Source: Bacteroidales bacterium UBA3743
GTDB taxonomy: Bacteria; Bacteroidota; Bacteroidia; Bacteroidales; Paludibacteraceae
Assembly (NCBI GenBank): GCA_002371265.1
Contig: DFGT01000037.1
Location: forward strand, 1-64,000
DNA length: 64,000 nt
Reading direction: 5' to 3'
The stretch's first letter is position 1. The number at the start of each line of letters is the position of its first letter. Made by a program: the position numbers and the translations under genes. The notes below the pieces were generated by a model that searched no databases, had not been told where the DNA came from, and was given only the letters and a program-made list of their open reading frames with translations. Below, in pieces: positions 50,478-59,234 of the stretch.

Positions 50478-51890
50478 ATGGGTGGCATTTTTGGTACTAT
50501 CGGCAAAGAAAGTTGCGTGAAAGATTTGTTCTACGGAACAGACTACAACTCGCATCTTGGCACAAAACGTGGTGGATTGGCAACTCTTTCGGAAAAGGGA
50601 TTCGTGAGATCTATCCACAATTTGGAAAGCACATATTTCAGAACGAAATTTGAGCCAGAACTTGAAAAGTTCAGCGGCAACTCCGGAATCGGAGTGATCA
50701 GCGACACTGATTCTCAGCCAATCATCGTCAACAGCCACCTGGGAAGATTCGCCGTGGCGACTGTAGCGAAAATCAATAATCTTAAGGAAATAGAGGGAGA
50801 TCTGCTCAACCGTATGCACCACTTCGCTGAATTCAGCGGTGGCGACACCAACCAGACTGAGCTTATCTCAATGCTTATCACAGAAGGAAAGAATTTTGTA
50901 GACGGAATTGAACGCGTCTACAACACTATCAAAGGCTCATGCACAATGCTCCTTCTCACTGAGAAGGGTATCATCGCAGCCCGCGACAAATATGGCCGTC
51001 TTCCTCTTGTGATCGGAAAGAAAGAGGGCGCGTATGCAGTGACCGGAGAGACGGTGGCATATCCCAACTTAGGCTACGAGCCTGTCTACAATATCGGCCC
51101 AGGCGAAATCGTGCTTATCACAGCCGACGGATTCGAACAGCTGCGCAAGCCAGAGAAGAAGATGCAAATCTGCTCATTCTTGTGGATCTACTACGGTTAC
51201 CCACCTTCAACATACGAGGATATCAACGTAGACGAGTTCCGTGTAAAGAGCGGTCTGCTTATGTCGAAGGACGACGAAGTTAAGCCAGACTATGTGGCGG
51301 CTATTCCAGACTCTGGTATCGGCCACGCGCTTGGTTACTCCAACGGTCTTGGTGTGCCATACCGTCGCGCCATCGTGAAATATACTCCTACTTGGCCACG
51401 CTCATTCACTCCTACCAACCAGAAGATGCGTGAACTTGTGGCAAGCATGAAGCTTGTGCCAAACAGAGCCCTTTTAAAAGACAAAGTGGCTATGTTCTGC
51501 GACGACTCAATCGTCCGCGGCACACAGTTGAGAGACAATGTCAAGGTGCTATACGACTACGGAGTGAAAGAGGTGCACATGCGTATCAGCTGTCCGCCAT
51601 TGCTTTACGGATGTCCGTTCATCAACTTCTCAGCTTCTAAATCAGTGCTTGAGCTGATCACTCGCCGTATAGTGAAGGAGCTTGAAGGTGGCGACATGGA
51701 TGCCCACATTGACGAGTATATCACTCCTGGCACAGCACGCTACAACAAGATGGTGGATGAGATCCGCACTCGTTTGGGAATGGATTCATTGAAGTTCAAC
51801 ACTCTTGAAAACATCATCGAGGCAATAGGTCTTCCTAAGGAATGTGTCTGCACACACTGTTTCGACGGAAGCAGCTACGGACACGAATAA
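50478..51890 (+). CDS. PurF-like amidophosphoribosyltransferase without the nucleophilic Cys
   Basis: 470 residues from the start at 50478 (MGGIFGTIGKESC). The frame opens 69 nt earlier, but a -7 box lies in that stretch. The N-terminal half (about 1-235) has the class II glutaminase (Ntn) fold (YNSHLGTKRGG, SNGIGVISDTD-like, VNSHLGRFAVATVAKI, NQTELISMLI). In true glutaminases the residue after Met is the catalytic Cys (MCGIFG); here it is Gly. The PRTase half has VAMFCDDSIVRGTQLRD as the PRPP loop and AIPDSGIGHALGYSNG. It may use free ammonia, or work with another glutaminase, or have a new role. Similar MGGIFG proteins occur in Bacteroides as I recall. A canonical purF is not in this window. 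Confidence 0.85.
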   Translation: MGGIFGTIGKESCVKDLFYGTDYNSHLGTKRGGLATLSEKGFVRSIHNLESTYFRTKFEPELEKFSGNSGIGVISDTDSQPIIVNSHLGRFAVATVAKINNLKEIEGDLLNRMHHFAEFSGGDTNQTELISMLITEGKNFVDGIERVYNTIKGSCTMLLLTEKGIIAARDKYGRLPLVIGKKEGAYAVTGETVAYPNLGYEPVYNIGPGEIVLITADGFEQLRKPEKKMQICSFLWIYYGYPPSTYEDINVDEFRVKSGLLMSKDDEVKPDYVAAIPDSGIGHALGYSNGLGVPYRRAIVKYTPTWPRSFTPTNQKMRELVASMKLVPNRALLKDKVAMFCDDSIVRGTQLRDNVKVLYDYGVKEVHMRISCPPLLYGCPFINFSASKSVLELITRRIVKELEGGDMDAHIDEYITPGTARYNKMVDEIRTRLGMDSLKFNTLENIIEAIGLPKECVCTHCFDGSSYGHE

Positions 51891-51892
51891 AA

Positions 51893-51930
51893 TCTTAATT
51901 AAGAATTAAGAGTTAAAAATTAAGAATTAG
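51893..51930. repeat. TTAAGAATTAAGAG simple repeat
   Basis: TTAATTAAGAATTAAGAGTT followed by AAAAATTAAGAATTA directly after the PurF-like gene, a low-complexity spacer typical of Bacteroidetes. Confidence 0.6.
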
Positions 51931-51969
51931 CGACCGTTGGGATTTCCATTCCAACGGTTGTTTTTTTTC

Positions 51970-52414
51970 ATTTTGTTTCACCCCTTCGGGGTTCCCGTCG
52001 CGCGCGTCGTCCACAAAACAGGGGTTGAAACCCCTGCCTAAGAGGTGACGCCCATTCTGGGCTACATTTCCATGATCGTAGGGACAGGTTTCAAATCTAC
52101 CCGCAATATTAAAAATGCGGATGGTTAAGGACACATGTTTGATAGATATTGGCTCTAACCCCTCCTTCCTAATGCGAGCCGAAGGCGAGCACACAGAATT
52201 TACAAAACCACAGAGGCACAAGTTCACAGAGAAAGACTACGCCTTTTTAATGAGAAAAAGAGCTGAGAATTCAATCAAAAAGTTGTATTGCCTTTCAGGC
52301 AAGGTTTTGATGTCGTTGCTATCCCCGAGACTTCGTCCCGGGTTATTCTCGCTCCGCTCGGTAACGTCTTTCAGACGAATTAAAAAGAAACTTCAAATTT
52401 GGAGATTACAACAT
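51970..52414 (+). repeat. Large mosaic repeat, copy A (445 bp)
   Basis: Starts ATTTTGTTTCACCCCTTCGG and ends GGAGATTACAACAT; nearly identical to 52530-52976. Words in order: CCCC-TTC-GGGG, GTCGCGCGCGTCGTCC, AGGGGTTGAAACCCCT, GGTGACGCCCATTCTGGGC, GGTTAAGGACAC, CTAACCCCTCC, GCGAGCC-GAA-GGCGAGC, CCACAGAGGCACAAG, TTGCCTTTCAGGCAA, GAC-TTC-GTC, CGCTCCGCTCGGTAACG, GTCTTTCAGACGA. Reading frames in it are identical in both copies only because the DNA is, and look non-coding. Confidence 0.9.
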
Positions 52415-52529
52415 TTCGCAAGTCCCGGAGGGACGGTATATTATAGGCAGGGGTGATAACCCCTGTATAACGGGCATTTGGCGATGATTAAAAGCCTCGA
52501 TGAGGCGACACCTCCATTATTACGTCTCT
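52415..52529 (+). repeat. Spacer of hairpin words between the two large repeats
   Basis: GTCCC-GGA-GGGAC, GGCAGGGGTGATAACCCCTG, and CCTC-GAT-GAGG follow one another. These are further short hairpins of the same style, but not present after copy B. Confidence 0.6.
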
Positions 52530-52976
52530 ATTTTGTTTCACCCCTTCGGGGTTCTCATCGCGCGCGTCGTCCACAAAAACAGGGGTTGAAACCCCTGCCT
52601 AAGAGGTGACGCCCATTCTGGGCTACATTTCCATGGTTTGTAGGGGCAGATTTCAAATCTACCCGCAATATTAAAAATGCGGATGGTTAAGGACACATGT
52701 TTGATAGATATTGGCTCTAACCCCTCCTTCCTAATGCGAGCCGAAGGCGAGCACACAGAATTTACAAAACCACAGAGGCACAAGTTCACAGAGAAAGGCT
52801 ACGCCTTTTTAATGAGAAAAAGAGCTGAGAATTCAATCAAAAAGTTGTATTGCCTTTCAGGCAAGGTTTTGATGTCGTTGCTATCCCCGAGACTTCGTCC
52901 CGGGTTATTCTCGCTCCGCTCGGTAACGTCTTTCAGACGAATTAAAAAGAAACTTCAAATTTGGAGATTACAACAT
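52530..52976 (+). repeat. Large mosaic repeat, copy B (447 bp)
   Basis: Direct repeat of 51970-52414, offset about 561 bp, with only scattered differences (for example CCCGTCGCG versus CTCATCGCG, GACTACGCC versus GGCTACGCC). The few changes suggest a recent duplication or continuing gene conversion. The 144 bp from here to the next gene are AT-rich. Confidence 0.9.
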
Positions 52977-53120
52977 GCCCACATCACACAAATAAAAAAT
53001 ACGAAAATATTCACATGGAAATTTTTAATTTCTGTAATTTATTCCTTATTTTGCAATGATATTGTCATAATAGTAACAACGATTTTTTGAAAATGTGAAA
53101 AATATAAATTGGAAAGAAAT

Positions 53121-54821
53121 ATGAAAAAAGGATTACTTGCATTAGGAGCTTTGCTAATTATATGCATGTCTATAATAGCAATCTTCATGGTCATGAAACA
53201 GGAAAACAAAAAAGAATGTAAAATTAACGTAGAGAATGTGGAAGATGTCACAATTGAATTTGAAGAGTCAATCCCAGAAGATCCAGCAATCGTTGATGAA
53301 TCTGAAACCTTTTTGCAATTCAATATTTTATCAGATTCCACAGCAGAGATAAAAACAGGATACGATGGAGATAATAATTCGTACATAGAATGTGATTTTA
53401 TCATTATTCCTCAAAAGATCCGAATTGACGAAAATGTATACATTGTGACAAGCATAGGAGACTCTGCATTTCTTTTTTGTTCCAGTTTGGCAAAAATTGA
53501 AATCCCTACTAGTGTGACAAGCATCGGAGAATTTGCTTTTTATGAATGTAAAAGTTTGACAAGCATTGAAATACCTACTGGTGTGACAAGCATAGGGAAA
53601 GCTGCTTTTGCCTACTGTCACAATGTGACAAACATAAATATCCCAGAGAATGTAACAACCATCGGAAGTCAAGCTTTTTATGGATGTGACAAAACGGAAC
53701 CAAAGTTGTTGATCTACGATAATGGTGCAAAATGTTATGGCTGGATAGGAGATAAGGACAAATGCACAGATGTTGTGATCCCAGAAGGTGTGACTAGCAT
53801 AGGAGAATCTGCTTTTATTAATTGCAGCAGTTTGGCAAAAATTGAAATCCCTACTAGTGTGACAAACATCGATGAGAGTGTTTTTTGGGGATGTGAAAAT
53901 TTGACAAACATCGAAATTTCAGAGAATATAACAAAGATAGAAAATTATGTTTTTTTTGGATGTAGACGATTGTCCAGCATTAATATTCCTAAGGGTTTGA
54001 CCAACATAGGAAAATATGCTTTTTCTCATTGTGAAAGTTTGATCAGCATAGATATTCCTGAGAGTGTGTCAAGCATCGGAATGAATGCCTTTTTCGATTG
54101 TCCTGGTTTGACAAGCATAAATATCCCTGAAGGTTTGACTAGTATAGAATACGGAGCTTTTAGTGGATGCAAAAGTTTGACAAGCATAAAGATTTCAGAA
54201 GGGGTGACAAGCATCGGAGAATCTGCATTTGAGGGATGCAGCAGTTTGACCAACATAATCATTCCTGAGGGAGTGACCAGCATCGGAAGATCTGCTTTTC
54301 GTGAATGCGTCAGTTTGACAAGCATAAATATTCCAGATGGAGTGACAAGCATCGGAGGATCGGCTTTTAAGGGATGCAATAGATTGGAGCCAAAGTTATT
54401 GGTCTATGACAAAGGCACTAAATGCTATGGCTGGATTGGAAACAAGGAAAAATGCACAGATGTCGTAATCCCTAAAGGAGTGACAAGCATCGGAGAATGG
54501 GCTTTTTCTGGGTGTAGCAGTTTGACAAGCATTAAGATTCCTAAGAGTGTGACAAACATCGGAGATTCCGCTTTTTTTGGTTGCAGCGGTTTGACGAACG
54601 TAAATATTCCATCAAGTGTGACAAGCATCGGAAAATGGGCTTTTTCTGGGTGTAGCAGTTTGAACAGCATAAAAATTCCAGAGGGGGTGACAAGCATCGG
54701 AAAATGGGCTTTTGAGGGATGCAGTTATCTTGAAATTGTAATTGATAATTCGAAGGAGAATGTGAAGGTTGGAGATTTTGCATTTGACGGTTGCAAATCT
54801 GTGAAATGGTTGAAAGATTAA
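53121..54821 (+). CDS. BspA-type leucine-rich repeat protein, long form
   Basis: About 566 residues from Met at 53121 (MKKGLLALGALLIICMSIIAIFMV). A longer frame from 53109 adds only MERN. The N-terminal hydrophobic helix acts as signal or anchor. The rest is mostly 23-residue LRR_5 repeats (SLTSIKIPKSVTNIGDSAFFGC, about eighteen). Two non-LRR inserts of the form EPKLLIYDNGAKCYGWIGDKDKC (about 196-220) and EPKLLVYDKGTKCYGWIGNKEKC (about 430-455) split the array into three blocks, so the whole unit was duplicated. The end EIVIDNSKENVKVGDFAFDGC...VKWLKD is almost that of the protein at 49316, so the two are paralogues. Probably a surface or exported adhesin-like protein; no CTD. Confidence 0.88.
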   Translation: MKKGLLALGALLIICMSIIAIFMVMKQENKKECKINVENVEDVTIEFEESIPEDPAIVDESETFLQFNILSDSTAEIKTGYDGDNNSYIECDFIIIPQKIRIDENVYIVTSIGDSAFLFCSSLAKIEIPTSVTSIGEFAFYECKSLTSIEIPTGVTSIGKAAFAYCHNVTNINIPENVTTIGSQAFYGCDKTEPKLLIYDNGAKCYGWIGDKDKCTDVVIPEGVTSIGESAFINCSSLAKIEIPTSVTNIDESVFWGCENLTNIEISENITKIENYVFFGCRRLSSINIPKGLTNIGKYAFSHCESLISIDIPESVSSIGMNAFFDCPGLTSINIPEGLTSIEYGAFSGCKSLTSIKISEGVTSIGESAFEGCSSLTNIIIPEGVTSIGRSAFRECVSLTSINIPDGVTSIGGSAFKGCNRLEPKLLVYDKGTKCYGWIGNKEKCTDVVIPKGVTSIGEWAFSGCSSLTSIKIPKSVTNIGDSAFFGCSGLTNVNIPSSVTSIGKWAFSGCSSLNSIKIPEGVTSIGKWAFEGCSYLEIVIDNSKENVKVGDFAFDGCKSVKWLKD

Positions 54822-54970
54822 TCTATTGCATATAAAAACCCACAAAAGTAAAGAAATGACATTTTCTCATGCTCTCAAATGCCAATAATGGATAAATATA
54901 CAATAAAAATGCACATTTATGCAATAAAAATTGCACAAACACATTACAAATGTGTAAAATTTCATCACAT

Positions 54971-55003
54971 TTTGCTTTTGTTTCCATTTTTTTCTTACTT
55001 TTG
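54971..55003 (+). promoter_or_regulatory. Promoter of the DUF4293 gene
   Basis: TTTG (54971-54974), a 21-bp spacer and TACTTTTG then C (54996-55003), 24 bp before the ATG at 55028. It lies inside the longer frame from 54950 and so supports the later start. Confidence 0.65.
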
Positions 55004-55027
55004 CTTTTAGGTTTAAACTTTATAAAA

Positions 55028-55450
55028 ATGATTCAGAGAATACAGACAGTTTATCTATTTATCAGCGTCATTTTTTTGCTTTTGGTAGCGTGTAACGATT
55101 GTATCAAATTTTTTAATGCGGAGACTATTGACGTTTGCAGTTATTCAGTGATGGATTTCCCTGTCACAATGACTATTCATATTATCATCATGCTTCTCAC
55201 ATTCGGCTCTATCTTCTTGTATAAGAACAGAGTACGTCAGATGAGAGTGATATCTTTGGCCATCATACTTATACTTTTAAACAGCGCAGCCGTCGCTGCT
55301 TATGTGGCAACAGATAACTTTGATGGATATGGAATTTCCATTACTTGGGCGACCTTCATGCCGATTGTTTCCATTATTTTGGATATGCTCGCCGTCAAGG
55401 CAATTGGAGTGGACGAAGCCAAGATTAGAAGCCTCAACAGATTACGCTAA
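55028..55450 (+). CDS. DUF4293 family four-helix membrane protein
   Basis: 140 residues from MIQRIQTVYLFISVIFLLLVA. Four hydrophobic segments (about 5-23, 45-63, 77-95, 104-124), with the N-terminal MIQRIQTVYL and the end ILDMLAVKAIGVDEAKIRSLNRLR matching the Bacteroidetes DUF4293 family (RSLDRIR-type end). Function unknown. The last base of its stop overlaps the next ATG as TAATG, so it is translated together with the T9SS type B protein. Confidence 0.85.
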   Translation: MIQRIQTVYLFISVIFLLLVACNDCIKFFNAETIDVCSYSVMDFPVTMTIHIIIMLLTFGSIFLYKNRVRQMRVISLAIILILLNSAAVAAYVATDNFDGYGISITWATFMPIVSIILDMLAVKAIGVDEAKIRSLNRLR

Positions 55451-56805
55451 TGAAGAAAAGACGTTTCGTCGCTAATATTTTTGCTGCCATGGCTACACTT
55501 GCAGCCTCAGCAGTCTCTTTCAATCCAGTCGATAACTCCACCACATTTTATAAGGAGGGATCGTCTGGTGAATTGGTTTTTGTGGGTGATGCGGACAGCG
55601 CAACCATAAATATCGCCCCCGACCAAACAGAATCAGGAATAAACAACGCCATGCTTGTTTCAGGAAAAGACACTGTCAAGGTGACTGGGGCAACTGTCAC
55701 AATAGGCACAGGCAAGTGTTACACTCTCTTATATAAGTCGGATGGCGACGGTGAGAAAGAAAATTCAGGCAAGGCATATTTGTGCTACGTGAAGAAGACT
55801 GCGGTGGCGCCGACAGTGAAAGTTTGTGATTACGATACTATAAGCAACCTCGTTTGTGGTCCAGATTTGAAAGTGAAGTTTTCGAATCTTGTGTATGCCA
55901 ACTCTTACGTCAACTCAAGAGGTGAGACTGTCGATATCCAGGACAATATCATCCTTACTTACGAAGACTACGAGGCAGATGGCATAAACATCAACGACAA
56001 GCCAATGGAAGTTGTCGTAAACGGAGTCAACAACGATTCAACCCTGTTTATTCCAAAGCCTAAAAGACATACCGTCTTCAAGCTGAAAGACAAATTCTCC
56101 CAGTATGAATACGTCTCAGACACATTCCGCTCACTGCTGCCGTTCTCCACAGCTCAGCTCACTGTCGACGGTGAAGCCATACCGCACAACACAGAGAAAC
56201 GTGGTGAGGACAATTTGGTGTTCGGTACTTTGGAAGATGCCAAAACAAACGTCGGCAACTACATGTATTCGGGGCCTCTGACCATCAACTTGGAGCGTAA
56301 TTCCGTCGACAACACGCCTGCTGACACTGTCGACGCATCATACGAATGGAGTTTCTTCAACGACTCTACCGGCACATTCCGCAACAGATACAACAAGTTC
56401 TACAACGACATGACTGTTAATCAGGTGCCTATCCAAAACTATGGAACGCATTTCATAACACTTACATGCGACAACGGCGTATGCAAGGACACAATTGTCA
56501 CAGGATTCAAAGTAAAGACATCATACCTGCTGATGCCAACAGTGTTCACACCTAACGGCGACAGCTACAACGACGAGTTACGCCCGACTTATACATCCAT
56601 CAATGAGTATGAGATCTGGATCTACAACACCATGGGCAAAGAGATGTACAATTCAAAAGACATCACAGTGGGATGGGACGGCACATACAAAGGCAATGAC
56701 GCTCCAATCGGTGCCTACTACTATGTGGTGAAAGCCAAAGGAGTGGATGGCGCTGACTATAAATTGAAAGGTGCCGTCAGCCTGGTTAGAAACGCAGACA
56801 ACTAA
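55450..56805 (+). CDS. Exported protein with gliding-motility-type T9SS C-terminal domain
   Basis: 451 residues. Signal peptide (RRFVANIFAAMATLAASAVS). The central region (30-350) is all-beta with no recognised family, and includes a PKD-like part (ASYEWSFFNDSTGTFRNRYNKFYND...HFITLTCDNGVCKDTIVTGF). The end (PTVFTPNGDSYNDELRP...IYNTMGKEMYNSK...VGWDGTYKGNDAPIGAYYYVVKAKG) is a CHU_C/type B T9SS signal, the same class as in the giant GH8 protein. Type B cargoes may be attached by a route using PorE-like or SprF-like partners. Co-transcribed with the DUF4293 gene upstream. Confidence 0.82.
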   Translation: MKKRRFVANIFAAMATLAASAVSFNPVDNSTTFYKEGSSGELVFVGDADSATINIAPDQTESGINNAMLVSGKDTVKVTGATVTIGTGKCYTLLYKSDGDGEKENSGKAYLCYVKKTAVAPTVKVCDYDTISNLVCGPDLKVKFSNLVYANSYVNSRGETVDIQDNIILTYEDYEADGININDKPMEVVVNGVNNDSTLFIPKPKRHTVFKLKDKFSQYEYVSDTFRSLLPFSTAQLTVDGEAIPHNTEKRGEDNLVFGTLEDAKTNVGNYMYSGPLTINLERNSVDNTPADTVDASYEWSFFNDSTGTFRNRYNKFYNDMTVNQVPIQNYGTHFITLTCDNGVCKDTIVTGFKVKTSYLLMPTVFTPNGDSYNDELRPTYTSINEYEIWIYNTMGKEMYNSKDITVGWDGTYKGNDAPIGAYYYVVKAKGVDGADYKLKGAVSLVRNADN

Positions 56806-56831
56806 ACTATCTACAACTTAAGATTTCCGCT

Positions 56832-58190
56832 ATGGAAACGAAGGTAAAGCAATTTATCGAAAAAGAGGCTCTTTTCACAAGAAAGGACAAAATCCTTATC
56901 GGTGTGAGCGGTGGACGTGACTCCATTGCTCTTCTGCATGTGCTTTATCGTTTGGGTTATGACATCGTCGTCGCACACTGCAATTTCCATCTCCGCGGAG
57001 AGGAATCCAACAGAGACAGCGAATTTGTGACAAAGCACGTCCAGGATATGGATGTGCCATTCTACACTATAGATTTCGATACAGAGCTGTATGCCCGCCA
57101 GAACAAGCTGTCGATTGAAATGGCAGCCCGTGAACTGCGTTATGAATGGTTTGAATCCCTGCTCAAGTTGACGGGATGCAAATATATAGCGGTGGCACAC
57201 CATGCCGACGACGTGGTGGAGACATTCCTGATCAATATCACCCGAGGCACAGGCCTGCATGGTCTGACAGGTATAAAAGCCAAAAACGGCAATATCGTAC
57301 GTCCGTTTCTCCGCATCACACGCAACGACATCAACGACTACATATACGACAATGGTCTTGACTACGTCGAGGACAGCACCAACAGCGAAGTGGTCTATGT
57401 GAGGAACAAGGTGCGCAACATCATCATCCCCGCATTGGAAACCATCAATCCAAGTTTCCGCACGTCGACAATCCAAAGCATCGAAAACCTCACACGCGCG
57501 CAAAACTTCGTAATGCACTACGTGGAGATCCTTCGTGATGAGATCGTAGAGCACAGGGAGGGCATGGATGTGCTCGACATTGAAAAGATACGCACGGCGC
57601 CCGAACCGATATATGTATTATATGAGGTGTTGAAGCCATACGGTTTTTCCGCATCCACAGTGTACAACATCTTCACATGTATATTTGAGGAAAACTCTTC
57701 AGGAAAACAGTTCTACTCCGCATCCGGAATACGCGCGCTCAGAGACAGAGACAAACTCTTCATACAGCTGCGAAAAGACGACAACGAAATGTATGCGGAC
57801 GAACAAGAAGAATATGAGATACGCAACGTCGCAGCATTCTTCAATCTCAACCTCAAATTCATGGCCGAGATATTCGACAGCAACAGTTTCACAATCGTCA
57901 AAGACAAAAACGTATGCTGCGTCGACTATAAAAAACTGACATTCCCTCTGACATTGAGGAAATGGAAACAAGCCGACTCTTTCTGTCCGTTTGGGATGAA
58001 AGGCAGAAAAAAACTCAGCGATTTCTTTGTGGATCAGAAACTTAGTTTATTTGAAAAAGAAAATACATGGATCCTGACAGACGGCAAATGTGGCGACATC
58101 ATTTGGGTGGTGGGCCAACGAACAGACAACCGTTTCAGGATAGACGAACAGACAAAGCAAATACTTAGAATTAGTTTTTTTAAACAGTAA
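56832..58190 (+). CDS. tilS: tRNA(Ile)-lysidine synthase
   Basis: Converts C34 of the CAU-anticodon tRNA-Ile to lysidine so that it reads AUA. 452 residues. PP-loop ATPase motif GVSGGRDSIALLHVL (about 25-39), then the family-specific VAHCNFHLRGEESNRDSEFV (about 48-67), HHADDVVETFLINITRGTGLHGLTG (about 123-147) and R-N motif YVRNKVRNIIIP. The C-terminal TilS domain (about 370-452: FPLTLRKWKQADSFCPFGMKGRKKLSDFFVDQKLS) is present, so this is the long form. recA starts 5 nt after its stop. Confidence 0.96.
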   Translation: METKVKQFIEKEALFTRKDKILIGVSGGRDSIALLHVLYRLGYDIVVAHCNFHLRGEESNRDSEFVTKHVQDMDVPFYTIDFDTELYARQNKLSIEMAARELRYEWFESLLKLTGCKYIAVAHHADDVVETFLINITRGTGLHGLTGIKAKNGNIVRPFLRITRNDINDYIYDNGLDYVEDSTNSEVVYVRNKVRNIIIPALETINPSFRTSTIQSIENLTRAQNFVMHYVEILRDEIVEHREGMDVLDIEKIRTAPEPIYVLYEVLKPYGFSASTVYNIFTCIFEENSSGKQFYSASGIRALRDRDKLFIQLRKDDNEMYADEQEEYEIRNVAAFFNLNLKFMAEIFDSNSFTIVKDKNVCCVDYKKLTFPLTLRKWKQADSFCPFGMKGRKKLSDFFVDQKLSLFEKENTWILTDGKCGDIIWVVGQRTDNRFRIDEQTKQILRISFFKQ

Positions 58191-58194
58191 AAAA

Positions 58195-59229
58195 ATGGAA
58201 GGAAACGAAAAGACCAACGGAGCGGTGGCTCCATCAGCAGAGAAGCTAAAAGCATTGCAGCTTGCAATGGAGAAAATAGAGAAAGACCACGGAAAGGGTT
58301 CGATCATGCGTATGGGCGACCATGTGGCTACAAACGTGCCAGTGATCCCATCTGGTTCGATCGGCCTTGACCTCGCCCTTGGCGTAGGCGGATACCCACG
58401 TGGAAGAATAATCGAGATCTTCGGACCAGAATCGTCTGGTAAGACAACTCTTGCCATCCACGCAATCGCTCAAGCCCAGAAGGCAGGTGGACTTGCCGCT
58501 ATCATCGACGCTGAGCACGCGTTCGACAGATTCTATGCAGAGAAACTCGGCGTCGACACCAACAACCTTGTGATGTCGCAGCCAGACAACGGTGAGCAGG
58601 CGCTTGAGATCGCCGACCAGCTGATCCGTTCATCTGCAGTGGATTTGGTGGTTGTCGACTCTGTTGCGGCACTTACTCCAAAAGCCGAAATCGAAGGTGA
58701 GATGGGAGATTCAAAGATGGGCTTGCAGGCCCGTCTGATGAGCCAGGCAATGAGAAAACTTACTGCCACTATCGACAAAACAAATACAACATGTATCTTC
58801 ATCAACCAGCTTCGTGACAAGATCGGCGTGATGTTTGGCAACCCAGAGACAACAACAGGTGGTAACGCACTTAAATTCTACGCCTCTGTCAGAATCGACA
58901 TCCGCCGCACATCAGCTATCAAGGATGGCGACCAGGTGATCGGAAACAGCACTAAGGTGAAGATCGTGAAGAACAAGGTGGCGCCTCCTTTCCGCAGTGC
59001 ATCGTTCGACATCATGTTTGGTGAGGGAATCTCATACACAGGAGAGCTTATCGACTACGGTGTGGAATATGGAATAATCAAGAAGAGCGGTTCATGGTAC
59101 AGCTACAACGATGAGAAAATCGCTCAGGGACGCGACGCAGCCAAGGAATTCCTTAAAGCAAATCCAGATTTGATGGAGGAGATCGACGCTGCTGTACGTG
59201 CCGCTATCAAAGAAAAAGAAAACGAGTAA
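58195..59229 (+). CDS. recA: Recombinase RecA
   Basis: DNA strand exchange and SOS co-protease. 344 residues. Walker A GPESSGKTTLAIHA (about 72-85), the Walker B-like VDLVVVDSVAAL, loop L1/L2 region MGLQARLMSQAMRKLTATI and FINQLRDKIGVMFGNPETTTGGNALKFYASVRIDIRR, and a short acidic tail. The N-terminal KLKALQLAMEKIEKDHGKGSIMRMGD is standard. No LexA-type box was recognised before it, and it probably depends on tilS and hflX transcription. Confidence 0.98.
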   Translation: MEGNEKTNGAVAPSAEKLKALQLAMEKIEKDHGKGSIMRMGDHVATNVPVIPSGSIGLDLALGVGGYPRGRIIEIFGPESSGKTTLAIHAIAQAQKAGGLAAIIDAEHAFDRFYAEKLGVDTNNLVMSQPDNGEQALEIADQLIRSSAVDLVVVDSVAALTPKAEIEGEMGDSKMGLQARLMSQAMRKLTATIDKTNTTCIFINQLRDKIGVMFGNPETTTGGNALKFYASVRIDIRRTSAIKDGDQVIGNSTKVKIVKNKVAPPFRSASFDIMFGEGISYTGELIDYGVEYGIIKKSGSWYSYNDEKIAQGRDAAKEFLKANPDLMEEIDAAVRAAIKEKENE

Positions 59230-59234
59230 TTGAA

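Noticed and set aside
51913..52789. Two near-identical minus-strand frames beginning MNLCLCGFVNS
   Set aside because: They lie within the duplicated 446-bp repeats and read through the hairpin words; identity follows from the DNA duplication, not from selection on a protein.
56811..57554. 247-residue minus-strand frame opposite tilS
   Set aside because: Antisense to tilS with its PP-loop motif; no recognisable features.
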